This document shows positions 23,706-33,697 of a stretch of 53,581 bases of DNA, piece after piece. Positions within the stretch are counted from its first letter, which is position 1. The number at the start of each line of letters is the position of its first letter. This DNA comes from Bacteroidales bacterium (GTDB lineage: Bacteria; Bacteroidota; Bacteroidia; Bacteroidales; JAFGHD01): assembly GCA_016927695.1 (NCBI GenBank), contig JAFGME010000105.1, positions 1 to 53,581 of the forward strand. The letters are read 5' to 3'. Below the pieces are notes generated by a model. The model was not told the origin of the DNA, did not search any database, and was given only the letters and a program-made list of their open reading frames with translations. The position numbers and the translations under genes are program-made.

Positions 23706-25397
23706 TTAATCCAATTCAAGGCCCAGGTCTTCCCTGAATTTCACCAGATCGGGATTGCGGCCGGCCATGCTGTTAAACTTATCATCCGGGGTATACAGTT
23801 TAACCTCTTTATCGCTCTTTACGATTTCAATCGAGATATCCGTAAAATCATTGCTTAATTTCTTTCTGAGATACGGAACCAAATCGGGCTTATTTTCCCT
23901 GACCATATCCGAAAGCAGCTTATTGTCAACGGTGAACACTATATTGAAGTTTTCTCCCAATTCAGGCGCCCTTTTGGTAAGAACTGCGTAGAGAGGTGCA
24001 TCGCCCTTCATGGTCTCAGCAAATTCACCCCAGGCTTCTTCCAGTTGAGGGCGGGTGAATGGATTTGAATTTTTCCGGATGGGTTCCTGCCCAACCTCTT
24101 TATTTTGATCTTTAACATCCTTTTGGTCAGTGATCCTGATGGAGGTCGTCCGGGGTATATCACCCGTTTGGGTGGCCTGCCTGACTTTATACGCAGGTTT
24201 TTCTGCCGCAACTCCTGACTGCACCTTTGACTCCCTTACCGGGTAAGATGCCGGGGATTTCTTCTCAGGCATGACATCCTGCATTTGAAAGGCCTGCGAT
24301 ACTTTTGGTGAAGCTGCACAAATCTGAAGCAACGAAAGCTCCAGCAACAGGTTTTTGTTATTGCTTCCCTTATAATTAATATCACAGTTGTTCAGAATCT
24401 CAAGGGCTTTTAAAAGAAATTCAGGGGAACATTTTCCGGTCTGTTCAAGATATCTTTTGCTGATGGAAGCTCCTGTTTCAAGCAATTTCAATGTTTCATG
24501 ATTCTTCGACACAAGGAGGTTCCTGATATGCTCGCCATACCCCGTGATAAAGTGCTGCCCTTCAAAACCATTGCCGATGATCTCATTGATGATCAAAAGG
24601 GTTTGTGTGATGTTCCCTTCGGCTACTGCATCGGTCATCCTGAAATAATAATCGTAATCCAGAATGTTGAGATTTTCGATCACATTGTCGTAAGTGATCT
24701 CATTGCCGCTGAAACTAACGATCTGGTCAAAAATAGAGAGTGCGTCCCTCATCGCCCCATCCGATTTCTGAGCTATGATATGCAAAGCCTCGGCTTCGGC
24801 CCTGACTCCCTCCTGTTCTGCCACATAAGCAAGGTGTGTGGCTGCATCGGAAACTGAAATCCTTTTAAAATCATAAATCTGGCATCTTGACAATATTGTC
24901 GGGATGATTTTGTGTTTTTCCGTAGTGGCCAGGATAAACTTTGCATAGGCAGGAGGTTCTTCCAGAGTTTTCAGAAAGGCATTGAAAGCCTGTGACGAGA
25001 GCATGTGCACCTCATCTATGATATAAATCTTGTATTTACCGATCTGCGGGGGTATCCTTACCTGATCCGCCAGGTTCCGGATGTCTTCGACTGAATTGTT
25101 GGATGCGGCATCCAGTTCATGCACATTGAAAGAGGCGGATTTATTAAAGGAAAGGCATGACTTGCACTCGTTACACGGCTCAATATCTTCAGAAATATTT
25201 TCACAATTGATGGTTTTCGCCAGTATGCGTGCACAGGTTGTTTTTCCAACCCCACGCGGGCCGCAAAACAGAAAAGCCTGGGCAAGATGATTGCTTTTAA
25301 TGGCATTTTTAAGCGTTGCCGTGATAACATCTTGTCCTACAACAGAATTAAATGTTGCCGGTCGGTATTTTCTTGCCGAAACTATAAAGTTTTCCAT
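23706..25397 (-). CDS. dnaX: DNA polymerase III subunit gamma/tau
   Basis: A 563-residue clamp-loader ATPase of the replisome. The Walker A site is GPRGVGKT (residues 46-53) and Walker B is in YIIDEVHMLSSQAFNAFLKTLEEPP. The zinc module uses cysteines around 65-81 (NCENISEDIEPCNECKSC), and the sensor ATTEKHKIIPTILSRCQ follows. The variable region near 390-460 is rich in polar residues. The C-terminal part (ARPQLEEAWGEFAETMKGD and on) fits the tau end that binds polymerase. A TAATTTTG -7 box lies upstream at 25436-25429 (minus). The plsC-like gene follows. Confidence 0.96.
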   Translation of the reverse strand: MENFIVSARKYRPATFNSVVGQDVITATLKNAIKSNHLAQAFLFCGPRGVGKTTCARILAKTINCENISEDIEPCNECKSCLSFNKSASFNVHELDAASNNSVEDIRNLADQVRIPPQIGKYKIYIIDEVHMLSSQAFNAFLKTLEEPPAYAKFILATTEKHKIIPTILSRCQIYDFKRISVSDAATHLAYVAEQEGVRAEAEALHIIAQKSDGAMRDALSIFDQIVSFSGNEITYDNVIENLNILDYDYYFRMTDAVAEGNITQTLLIINEIIGNGFEGQHFITGYGEHIRNLLVSKNHETLKLLETGASISKRYLEQTGKCSPEFLLKALEILNNCDINYKGSNNKNLLLELSLLQICAASPKVSQAFQMQDVMPEKKSPASYPVRESKVQSGVAAEKPAYKVRQATQTGDIPRTTSIRITDQKDVKDQNKEVGQEPIRKNSNPFTRPQLEEAWGEFAETMKGDAPLYAVLTKRAPELGENFNIVFTVDNKLLSDMVRENKPDLVPYLRKKLSNDFTDISIEIVKSDKEVKLYTPDDKFNSMAGRNPDLVKFREDLGLELD

Positions 25398-25463
25398 CAG
25401 GATGAGTAAATTTACAAACAGAATGAGTCAAAATTACAAACTTTCATTCAGACAGGAACAGAA

Positions 25464-26603
25464 ATGCAGAATAAGAAATCAACTTTAAACAACAGGGAAA
25501 GAAGTCAGGGTAAATCCTTGTTCGCAAAACACCCGGCGCTTGCCATTTCGGGTTTATTGGTGATTGTCCTCATAATTACCGACCTGCTTTCAGGGGCCAT
25601 TTTCATCCCCTTTGACTACAATGCTTACCGTTGCCCCGATCCCTGGTTCCACCATGGGTTGCTGCCAAACCAGGATACCCGGGCGCAATGGGGCGGGCAA
25701 ATATATCCCTTTACAACCAATTCATTAGGTTTCAGGGATGGCGTTGTCAGAGAAGTCAACCCGGCGCAACCGCCACAAAAATACCTGATCATGGGTGACT
25801 CCTTCCTCGAAGGAGTTGGTATGGTGTGGGAAGAGACCGTAGCCGGAATTCTGGAAGAAAAACTGACGGATTCAGGAACTGCAGTCTATAATTCTGCAGT
25901 GGTCAGCTATAGCCCCGTTTTTCATTATCTCAAACTGAAATATCTTATTGAGCATGAAAAGTTCATCCCAAACCGCCTCCTGGTTTTTATCGACAACAGC
26001 GATCCGCTGAATGAAATCACATACCGGGAGTTTAAACCCTGGTATGAAAACCGGACCAAAAAGCTGTTGCATGCCATTAAAAGGTTTTTGTACCGGCGAT
26101 CCTACATATATTATTCAGTGTCCACCCTGATCAGGGCCGGATCCGCCAATCCCATCACTGATCAGTGGAACAGGAAAATGGGAGGTAGCCTTCTGGATGA
26201 AACGGAAAAGGAGGCAACCGGTTTTATTAACGCCTTTCCCCTTTGGAGTCACGACCGTACCCTTTATGAGAAATGGGGCCGCCAGGGACTCACCCTGGCC
26301 GTGGAAAACATGACCAGGCTGATGCGTCTGTGCAAACAGCATGATATTGATGTCACGATGATCATTTATCCCTGGCCCACAGCCATTCTTAAAAGAGATA
26401 TGCTGAATTTACAGGTGGATTTCTGGCAGAGGTTCGCAAATGAACATCAGGCAGGCTTCGTTAACCTTTATCCGCCATTCATTAACGCCGGTCATCCGGA
26501 AGATATCGTCAGAAAATACTTTATCCCCGGAGATGTGCATTGGAACAGCGAAGGAAACAGTTTCGTTGCATCACACATTTTACTGCATATTCAGAGGCGC
26601 TGA
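25464..26603 (+). CDS. Membrane-anchored SGNH/GDSL-type hydrolase-like protein
   Basis: A 379-residue protein with an N-terminal membrane helix (about residues 24-46, ALAISGLLVIVLIITDLLSG) and an outer-face SGNH domain. Block I is LIMGDSFLEGVGM, with the nucleophile candidate S113. Block V is PGDVHWNSEGN, with D357 and H359 as the acid/base pair. Such proteins add or remove acetyl groups on polysaccharides; relatives include AlgX-like and DltD-like proteins. Substrate unknown. The gene stands alone, divergent from dnaX, with the surface-protein gene downstream at 26828 on the same strand. Confidence 0.8.
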   Translation: MQNKKSTLNNRERSQGKSLFAKHPALAISGLLVIVLIITDLLSGAIFIPFDYNAYRCPDPWFHHGLLPNQDTRAQWGGQIYPFTTNSLGFRDGVVREVNPAQPPQKYLIMGDSFLEGVGMVWEETVAGILEEKLTDSGTAVYNSAVVSYSPVFHYLKLKYLIEHEKFIPNRLLVFIDNSDPLNEITYREFKPWYENRTKKLLHAIKRFLYRRSYIYYSVSTLIRAGSANPITDQWNRKMGGSLLDETEKEATGFINAFPLWSHDRTLYEKWGRQGLTLAVENMTRLMRLCKQHDIDVTMIIYPWPTAILKRDMLNLQVDFWQRFANEHQAGFVNLYPPFINAGHPEDIVRKYFIPGDVHWNSEGNSFVASHILLHIQRR

Positions 26604-26795
26604 AAATATTTCCGGTAATGGCATAGAATTCAGAATAATAAATACCCGTTATCGAAACATATTTACTTCATTTTTCGTAAAGAAAATTGAATTGAAGGGC
26701 ATTAAAGTTGGCAAAATATTGATTTTCAGAACGGTAAGAATCTTGGCGGGGTTTTTGCATAACATTAGCCCCTAAATGTCTGATATTCAGAAAAA

Positions 26796-26803
26796 TATAT
26801 TTG
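26796..26803 (+). promoter_or_regulatory. Candidate -7 box for the large secreted repeat protein
   Basis: TATATTTG fits TAnnTTTG and ends 24 bases before the ATG at 26828. No good -33 TTTG is seen. The region 26604-26795 is AT-rich, with no other recognisable feature. Confidence 0.5.
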
Positions 26804-26827
26804 ATTTATTAGTAATAAACATAACAC

Positions 26828-29800
26828 ATGAGACCACATTATCCCACAAAATCCTTCATGGCTGTTTTATTTGCAGCTATTGTTGTAGTGACAACGATTA
26901 CAGCGTTCCCGGCAGGTGTCCGCGCTTCAAAAGACTGGACCATACTTGCCAGCTACACTATTCCCGGTAAAGCTTCCGGACTGGCCTGGGATGGTACTTA
27001 CCTGTATTTTGGCATTTACGGATCCAATGGTGACAAGGTGTATAAAGTGGATCCCTCCAATGGATCATATCAGCTATTGTTTTCCAACCCTTCCATAAAC
27101 GACAGTTACGGAATGACCCATGATGGCAACCATCTCTGGATCACAGACCATACCACCAGTTCATCCGTGCCGGCCTACGCGATGGAGCTGGATAATTCCG
27201 GCAACATTGTTTCCCAGTTTAATCTGCCTGATCATTATATGTCGGGGATTGCCTACGATAACGGAGATTTTTGGGTGGCTACCTATTATCCTAACCCGGG
27301 CACAATATATAAAGTTGATGCAACCGGCAGTGTGATCAAGCAAATACCGACGCCCAATGAACAGCCATGGGATCTTTGCCTTCAGGGAAGCGATCTCTGG
27401 GTGGTGGATTACAATGCCAACATGATTTATAAAACCGACCAAAACGGCACTGTCTTAGAAAGTCATGCCTGTGAAAACATGAAACCGGCAGGTATTGTGT
27501 ATGATGGTCAATACCTCTGGTACGTTGACGGCCAACTTTCATCAGACAGCAAACTTTATAAGGTGGACTTAGGAGGCGCCGGGACACCCCAGATCAATGT
27601 CCCTTTAACTTATCATGATTATGGCAATATACCGGTCGGGGATTCGGCCATCTGGAACTGCACTGTGAACAGTACGGGCACAGCGCCCCTGGTGATTACC
27701 AATTTCATTTTCCCATCGGCCGTACCCATCTTTGTAGATATGGCCCTTCCGCAAACCGTTGAGCCTGGCAATTCCATTCAGATACCGATAAAGTACAAAC
27801 CCACCGAGCCGGGCCAGCTTAATACTGTTTTCACCATCGAATCGAACGATCCCATTACACCACAGGTTGACCTTTCCCTGACAGGCGATGCCGTTTATGT
27901 CGGCCCGCACATCCAGATTGCAGAGGCTTCCCATAACTACGGGAGTGTCAGGCTTAATGCACATACCCGCTGGTTCATGAACGTTCAGAACAACGGCAGC
28001 CAGCCCCTCATCATCAGTTCCATTAATTTCAGCAACCCGGATTTCTATCTCGATTGGACGGTGAATCTGCCTCTTCAGATCAATGTGCTGGCCACCGCCG
28101 AAATCGGAATCTGGTTCAATCCCTCTGCAGCCGCAGCCATCAACGGAACTGTCACCATCCAACATAATGATATTTCTCAAAACCCTTCCACAGTGAGCCT
28201 TTCCGGAACCGGCAACGGTCAGGATTATCCCATCGGCGATCCGTTCTGGAATTTCACCATAAGCGGAAGCGCATACGATAACAGCCCCAAAGCCATTTCG
28301 CCCATGCCTGATGTAACCGGCGATGGCATTGACGATGTGATTATTTGTTCTGAAGACGATTACATCAGGTGCTTCAACGGAAATGCTTCGGGTATAGGCG
28401 ATGTGATCTGGGAGAATGGCTCAGGTTCGGTTTACGGTCAAACCGGCCTCGCCATCATAGAAGACATTGATAACGACGGATACCAGGATGTGATTGTCGG
28501 CCTGGCTTGGGGGGTTAAGTCTGTTCACGCCATTTCAGGCTATGACGGCACCATCATCTGGACTTATGACACACACATTTTCGGGCAGGGCGGATGGATA
28601 TACCAGGTTTATGCCGGATACGACTACAACAACGATGGAATCTCTGATGTGCTTGCCTCCTCGGGCGACGACTCCTATGGCACAGGCCCCAAACGTTTCC
28701 ATTGCCTTGACGGGCTAACGGGAACCCCCATATGGAATACCTTTACGGGAGGGCCCAACTTCAGTGTGATTGGAGTTGAAGATTTCAACTTTGACAATAT
28801 CCCCGACGTCATAGGAGGCTCTTCCAATGACCCGGAAACACAAGGGTATATTTACGGCCTTAATGGAGCTACCGGAGCCATTCTCTGGAATATCCCCACC
28901 GGCGGAACTTCTGTCTGGGCCCTCGGACAACTTGACGATATTACAAACGATGGAGTGAAAGATATTGTTGCAGGAGATTTTGGCGGCAATTATTATCTGG
29001 TTAACCCGGTTACCGGCGCTGCAGTTTTTACAGGCTCTGTCGGACCAGCTCTGATACTCAGGTGTGAAATTTTTGACGATGTGAATGGAGACGGATATAA
29101 GGACTTTTCTCTGGCCAAAAGCAATTCCAGCGCTGTTATGATCAGCGGCTATACCGGCCAGAACATCTGGCTGCAGTCCCTTGCCGACAAAGTCTGGAAC
29201 ATCGACAGAATGGGTGATATCACAGGGGATGGGATCAACGACATGGTAGCGGGCACACTCTATTCATCCAATTATGTTTACTTCCTCAACGGAGTGGACG
29301 GAGCGATTCTTCATTCCGTCAATTTCTATGAAGCGGTGGATGCCATTGGCGCCATTCCCGACATCAATGGCGACGGCTCATGGGAGATGGTTGCCGGAGG
29401 CAGAAATGGAAAAGTATATTGCTATTCGGGAGGCCTGAATGCCTCTGTTCCAAACATAGAATTAGATATTACTGTCATTTTTGAGGGCCCTTACGAAGGC
29501 CCCGAAATGACAACTTTTCTGAATACTCTGGGATACATCCCACTGAGCCAGCCGTTTAATACGGTCCCCTGGAATTACACAGGAACGGAAAGTGTGGCTT
29601 CGATGCCTTCTGCTGATGTTGTGGACTGGATTCTTGTTGAATTGCGTGAAACTCCGGATAATGCCGGCACGGCAACAGGCAGCACCATGATTGCACGGCA
29701 AGCCGCCTTCCTTTTAAAAGATGGCAGGATTGCATCATTGGATGGCATATCAAATCCCGCTTTCAACCTCACCATTACAGAAAATCTTTTCACGGTGATA

Positions 29801-30133
29801 TGGAGCAGAAACCATCTTGGAATCATGTCGGCCAATCCGCTACCGGAGTCAGGAGGCGTTTATTCGTATAACTTCACCAGCGGAAGCGGTCAGGCTTATG
29901 GAGGGCTCCTCGCACAAAAAGAGGTTGCCCCCGGAATTTTCGGAATGATAGGAGGCGATGCAAATGCAGACGGGCAGGTTGGCAATCCCGACAAGGTTGA
30001 TGTTTGGGTGCCTCAATCCGGCTCGGCGGGCTATTTGAATGCAGACTGGGATATGAACGGAAATGTGAATAATCAGGACAAGGTGGATGTTTGGACTCCC
30101 AACAGCGGGACCGGCAGCCAGGTGCCTGAATAG
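26828..30133 (+). CDS. Large secreted multi-domain repeat protein with EF-hand-like C-terminal module
   Basis: A 1101-residue secreted protein. A signal peptide (about residues 1-34, AVLFAAIVVVTTITAFPAGVR) is followed by a beta-propeller of NHL-like repeats to about residue 245 (LAWDGTYLYFGIYG, LWITDHT, LWYVDGQ). Two immunoglobulin-like choice-of-anchor/ASH domains span about 250-355 and 357-460. FG-GAP/VCBS-like repeats follow to about 875, with calcium-type loops such as DVTGDGIDDVI, DIDNDGYQDVI and DVNGDGYKDF. Residues 885-1101 form a module shared with the C25 peptidase at 41812-44643. It ends in two dockerin-like EF-hand loops (DANADGQVGNPDK and DMNGNVNNQDK) and the final QVPE. No catalytic residues are seen. 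A surface or matrix adhesin role is inferred. The gene is about 50 bases ahead of the propeller-barrel gene. Confidence 0.83.
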   Translation: MRPHYPTKSFMAVLFAAIVVVTTITAFPAGVRASKDWTILASYTIPGKASGLAWDGTYLYFGIYGSNGDKVYKVDPSNGSYQLLFSNPSINDSYGMTHDGNHLWITDHTTSSSVPAYAMELDNSGNIVSQFNLPDHYMSGIAYDNGDFWVATYYPNPGTIYKVDATGSVIKQIPTPNEQPWDLCLQGSDLWVVDYNANMIYKTDQNGTVLESHACENMKPAGIVYDGQYLWYVDGQLSSDSKLYKVDLGGAGTPQINVPLTYHDYGNIPVGDSAIWNCTVNSTGTAPLVITNFIFPSAVPIFVDMALPQTVEPGNSIQIPIKYKPTEPGQLNTVFTIESNDPITPQVDLSLTGDAVYVGPHIQIAEASHNYGSVRLNAHTRWFMNVQNNGSQPLIISSINFSNPDFYLDWTVNLPLQINVLATAEIGIWFNPSAAAAINGTVTIQHNDISQNPSTVSLSGTGNGQDYPIGDPFWNFTISGSAYDNSPKAISPMPDVTGDGIDDVIICSEDDYIRCFNGNASGIGDVIWENGSGSVYGQTGLAIIEDIDNDGYQDVIVGLAWGVKSVHAISGYDGTIIWTYDTHIFGQGGWIYQVYAGYDYNNDGISDVLASSGDDSYGTGPKRFHCLDGLTGTPIWNTFTGGPNFSVIGVEDFNFDNIPDVIGGSSNDPETQGYIYGLNGATGAILWNIPTGGTSVWALGQLDDITNDGVKDIVAGDFGGNYYLVNPVTGAAVFTGSVGPALILRCEIFDDVNGDGYKDFSLAKSNSSAVMISGYTGQNIWLQSLADKVWNIDRMGDITGDGINDMVAGTLYSSNYVYFLNGVDGAILHSVNFYEAVDAIGAIPDINGDGSWEMVAGGRNGKVYCYSGGLNASVPNIELDITVIFEGPYEGPEMTTFLNTLGYIPLSQPFNTVPWNYTGTESVASMPSADVVDWILVELRETPDNAGTATGSTMIARQAAFLLKDGRIASLDGISNPAFNLTITENLFTVIWSRNHLGIMSANPLPESGGVYSYNFTSGSGQAYGGLLAQKEVAPGIFGMIGGDANADGQVGNPDKVDVWVPQSGSAGYLNADWDMNGNVNNQDKVDVWTPNSGTGSQVPE

Positions 30134-30186
30134 GGGCTTTCCTATAACCTTTGGATAACAATGACAGCTTACAAAAAACAGATGTT

Positions 30187-32472
30187 ATGAGTTTGCGAAA
30201 AAATGATGTTCTCCTTCTATTACTGGGGTTTTGCGCTGTTCATGGCCTTCACGGGCAGAATTCCCACTGGAAAACATTCAGCACATTGAACTCTGGTTTG
30301 CCGAATGAGTCGGTAAAATGTATCGAAGCAGATCATGAAGGCAATATATGGGTGGGAACCTATTTAAACGGTATCGGGGTTTATTCCGACCGGGGATGGC
30401 TTGGGTATAATACAGACAACTCCGACCTTCCCCATAACTATATCAATTGCATCAGTGTTGACCGGAATAACCGGATTTGGGCAGGTACTGACGGCGGAGG
30501 GCTGGCCATGTTCGACGGTAGCGCCTGGAAAGTCTTCAATTCGAAAAACTCAGGATTGCCTTCGGATGTGATTATGGATATTGTATGCTCTGCTGACGGT
30601 TCCGTGTGGATCGGCACCTACTTCGACGGTCTTGTTAAATATAAGGATGACAAATGGATTAAATTCAATACCGAAAACTCTGACCTGCTTTCAAACAAAG
30701 TGATTTCCCTGGCCATTGACACCAATGACGTGGTCTGGATTGGCACCCATGGGGGCGGGCTTGTTTCTTACAACAATGTAAACTGGAGAGTCTTCAACCA
30801 GAGAAATTCCAAAATCCCCAACGATTACATATATTCCATTGCCATCGACGAAAACAATAACAAATGGATCGGAACAGGAGGCGGTGGGATTGCCCTGTAC
30901 AATGACATTTTCTGGGAGATTTTTGATACCGGAACATCCGGCCTCACCGACAACAACATACGGCCCCTGGTTACAGGAGCAAACAACTTCATCTGGGCAG
31001 GAACTTACCTTGGTGGTTTGGCAGGATTCAGCGGTTTTGAATGGTTCACTTTCCATGCCGGCAATTCTCCCATTCCCGACGACGAGATCAATTGCCTGCT
31101 TTACACTGCGGATTCCACCCTGTGGATAGGAACCGAAAGAAACGGAATCGTGATTATGAAAGATACCCTTTCATTCAAAATAGCTATTCCGGAAGATTTA
31201 ACCGAAGTTGAAACCCCAAAAACAATCATCTTTAACACATCCATCCCACCCCTGGATAACAATCAGGATAAAGATAACAATGTAATTCCGACCAAAATTG
31301 ATGATTATCATGTTCAAAGCAGGATTTTCATTGTTTTGGATATTGCCGATTTTCATGCTGATAAAGCCCTCAGAAGACTTTACCTCAGATCTCTTAAAAC
31401 CCTGCTTTATAAAAGAGAGACCCTCGGCGTGGACTATGGTGTGTATTTTACAATTTTCTCCAGCAACAGCAGGGTGAAACCCGGCAGTTTTACACTCTCC
31501 GCCAGAGAAAAAGAGTTGTTTTTCGTGAAATCCTTGTATTGCCTTGACAGTGTCAATAATTATCAGAATGCATTATCCGCTGCATACCGTCTTCTCACCG
31601 AAGATTTTATCCCGGAAGGCAACAATCAGGTGATTGCGGCGACATATTATGATATTAAAGGAAATGAAGAAACCATTAAGGAACTCATCCGTTACAATCT
31701 GGAAGAAAACTACATCACATTTTCGTTGCTCTCTTTCGGTCCGATAAGCTGGAAAGATGAGCACAAGTTGAGAAACCTCATACCCAGGGGGGGCGGTCAG
31801 TACTACAAAATAGAGCCCGTTGAAATACTGCACAACTGGTCTGCCACGTTTCAGATAGGCACCTCCATTTTCAGAGGCGATATGGATGTCACCAAACCCG
31901 TTTCCTTCCCCGGTGAATTTGGGTTTGCCATGAACAAAAAAGTGGTTTCCAACGGATTGTTAAACGGAGGGGTTAAAGGACAGTTCAATTTCGGGGAGTT
32001 CTCAGGGAAAAAACGGGATTACTCCTTTGAAAACAACTACAAAGAAGCCTGTGTCAACTTCCAGGTCATCCTGAATTCATGGATCAACCGGAACTACAAA
32101 TTTGAAAAAATCAGACCCTATGCCTTCGGCGGAATCGGTCTTATCAACTACCGCAGCCTGCTCAGGGATGGAGAAGGGACGATCATTAAGGGATATGGTT
32201 ATGAAATACCCGAAACAGGCTCCAATGGCAATGGTCACAAACCGGAAAAGAAATCTGCCATGACCGAGTTGATATTCCCCCTTGGTCTGGGAATGAATTA
32301 TAAGCTGAATGACCTTTTCAGCCTTGAAGCCGAGTTTTCTTCACGATATATAAACAGTGACAAACTCGATTCCTGGATAGCCATGAAGGACGATAAGTAC
32401 TTTTTCTTTTCTGTCGGGGTTACTTACAAATTCGAAGAAAAGGAGTTTCTTTCCAATATTTTGAATAAATAA
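30187..32472 (+). CDS. Seven-bladed propeller fused to VWA-like and outer-membrane beta-barrel-like domains
   Basis: A 761-residue exported protein. The start is taken at 30187, which begins the signal peptide MSLRKNDVLLLLLGFCAVHG; the frame to 30151 adds a hydrophilic stretch. Seven repeats of about 43 residues (pattern N-S-G-L-P ... W-I-G-T ... G-G-L ... W) fill residues about 20-335 and make one complete propeller of the two-component-regulator type. A VWA-like region follows at about 375-555 (SRIFIVLDIADFHADKA), but its MIDAS DxSxS is not intact. The end (about 570-755) is rich in alternating hydrophobic beta strands (AFGGIGLINYRSLL, LEAEFSSRYINSDKL, FFFSVGVTYKFEE) like an outer-membrane barrel. 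A sensory or surface-binding role is inferred. Genes on both sides are secreted proteins. Confidence 0.8.
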   Translation: MSLRKNDVLLLLLGFCAVHGLHGQNSHWKTFSTLNSGLPNESVKCIEADHEGNIWVGTYLNGIGVYSDRGWLGYNTDNSDLPHNYINCISVDRNNRIWAGTDGGGLAMFDGSAWKVFNSKNSGLPSDVIMDIVCSADGSVWIGTYFDGLVKYKDDKWIKFNTENSDLLSNKVISLAIDTNDVVWIGTHGGGLVSYNNVNWRVFNQRNSKIPNDYIYSIAIDENNNKWIGTGGGGIALYNDIFWEIFDTGTSGLTDNNIRPLVTGANNFIWAGTYLGGLAGFSGFEWFTFHAGNSPIPDDEINCLLYTADSTLWIGTERNGIVIMKDTLSFKIAIPEDLTEVETPKTIIFNTSIPPLDNNQDKDNNVIPTKIDDYHVQSRIFIVLDIADFHADKALRRLYLRSLKTLLYKRETLGVDYGVYFTIFSSNSRVKPGSFTLSAREKELFFVKSLYCLDSVNNYQNALSAAYRLLTEDFIPEGNNQVIAATYYDIKGNEETIKELIRYNLEENYITFSLLSFGPISWKDEHKLRNLIPRGGGQYYKIEPVEILHNWSATFQIGTSIFRGDMDVTKPVSFPGEFGFAMNKKVVSNGLLNGGVKGQFNFGEFSGKKRDYSFENNYKEACVNFQVILNSWINRNYKFEKIRPYAFGGIGLINYRSLLRDGEGTIIKGYGYEIPETGSNGNGHKPEKKSAMTELIFPLGLGMNYKLNDLFSLEAEFSSRYINSDKLDSWIAMKDDKYFFFSVGVTYKFEEKEFLSNILNK

Positions 32473-32523
32473 CCTGGTAAGCGCCTCATAATAATAAGAC
32501 TTCAATCCTTTCGTTTTTCCTCC

Positions 32524-33666
32524 ATGAAAAACGGGTTCATGCATCTGATTTTTGTTTTACTGTTGCCTCTGGTCATTACCGCACAAAAAGGGCTTCGGTA
32601 TAACGACCACATCTCTTACCAGGTGGATACAGTAAACGGCGAGTACATCATCGCATTCAGTTTCATGGATCCGTTCAGGAATATGCAAAGCCTGACCATG
32701 GCCTTCCCTGTTGAAGTAACCCATTCCATGATCCTGAGATTTGGCATACCCGCATCGATGTTTGATCCATATCCGGATTCAGAGGAGAACCGCAGAAAAC
32801 GTCAGGAAATCATATCCGAAGGCCTGTTCAAACAGAAGGGAGAATATCTCATTGTGGATAAAAGCGCTATCCTCAATTATTATGCACCTGTATTTTGCAA
32901 ACCGATAGCCGAATGGATTGCAGGAACCCTTCAGGCGAAGGGAAAAGACAGCAGGAAAAACAGAATTGAAATGGCCATGAGCTTTGTTCAGGACATACCC
33001 TACGGAATGCCTGACAAAGATGATAACCGGTTTCACTATGGCGGTATCCTTACCCCGCCTGAAATCCTGATCAGAATGTATGGGGATTGCGACTCAAAGG
33101 CATTGCTTTTTGCCGGCATACTGAGTTACCTGACCGAAAGCAATGACTATGTATTCCTCAATCAGAAAAACCATGTCCTTACTGCAGTTAAAGGGAAACC
33201 TGCAAATGGTCAAACCTATATAAAATACCAGGGAGACACTTACCTTCTGGCCGAAACGGCAGGTCCCGGCAAAAGAAAACTGGGGGAAAAGGGAGACTAT
33301 TTCAGGAACGAGTTTGAAGTGGAGACGGTTGATTTTATATGCCAGCCCATACCTCCCGGAAAAAACAGCCCACAAACCACAGGCAATGTCAGCGATGAAG
33401 AAAAGAAAGTAACCCTCAGGAACTCATCATCAAGGCAATTCCGGTTTCAGGTAAGCCACAACAGGCAAAAGTGGAACGACTTTTATCTTGATCCGAAACA
33501 TTACACCGGTTTGCCGGTTGACCATAAAAAGCAGTTATATATTCGCATCCGGAACAGTAAGGGGAAATATGAAGAATATAGCCTGGAGCCCGGAAAGGAA
33601 TATATAACAAGCTACCATTCCGGCAAAAAGCGCTGGGAGCTTCATGTAATAAGCCCGGATTCTTAG
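32524..33666 (+). CDS. Exported transglutaminase-like cysteine peptidase-fold protein
   Basis: A 380-residue secreted protein with a signal peptide (HLIFVLLLPLVITAQ). The transglutaminase-like core has C189 in YGDCDSKALLFAG and H217 in NQKNHVLTAV. The third residue of the triad is likely E244 (LLAETAGPG), where most relatives have Asp. A beta-sandwich-like C-terminal part follows (SSRQFRFQVSHNRQKW, LYIRIRNSKG). An enzyme acting on periplasmic or surface proteins is likely; the substrate is unknown. It lies 51 bases after the propeller-barrel gene, convergent with alaS. Confidence 0.78.
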   Translation: MKNGFMHLIFVLLLPLVITAQKGLRYNDHISYQVDTVNGEYIIAFSFMDPFRNMQSLTMAFPVEVTHSMILRFGIPASMFDPYPDSEENRRKRQEIISEGLFKQKGEYLIVDKSAILNYYAPVFCKPIAEWIAGTLQAKGKDSRKNRIEMAMSFVQDIPYGMPDKDDNRFHYGGILTPPEILIRMYGDCDSKALLFAGILSYLTESNDYVFLNQKNHVLTAVKGKPANGQTYIKYQGDTYLLAETAGPGKRKLGEKGDYFRNEFEVETVDFICQPIPPGKNSPQTTGNVSDEEKKVTLRNSSSRQFRFQVSHNRQKWNDFYLDPKHYTGLPVDHKKQLYIRIRNSKGKYEEYSLEPGKEYITSYHSGKKRWELHVISPDS

Positions 33667-33697
33667 GATTCCTTTGCTAACACAAGGGATTTCAATC

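Noticed and set aside
29930-30133. True cellulosome dockerin
   Set aside because: The two loops look dockerin-like, but no cohesin or scaffoldin is present and the flanking 150 residues belong to the same module, so an EF-hand-like calcium module is the safer call.
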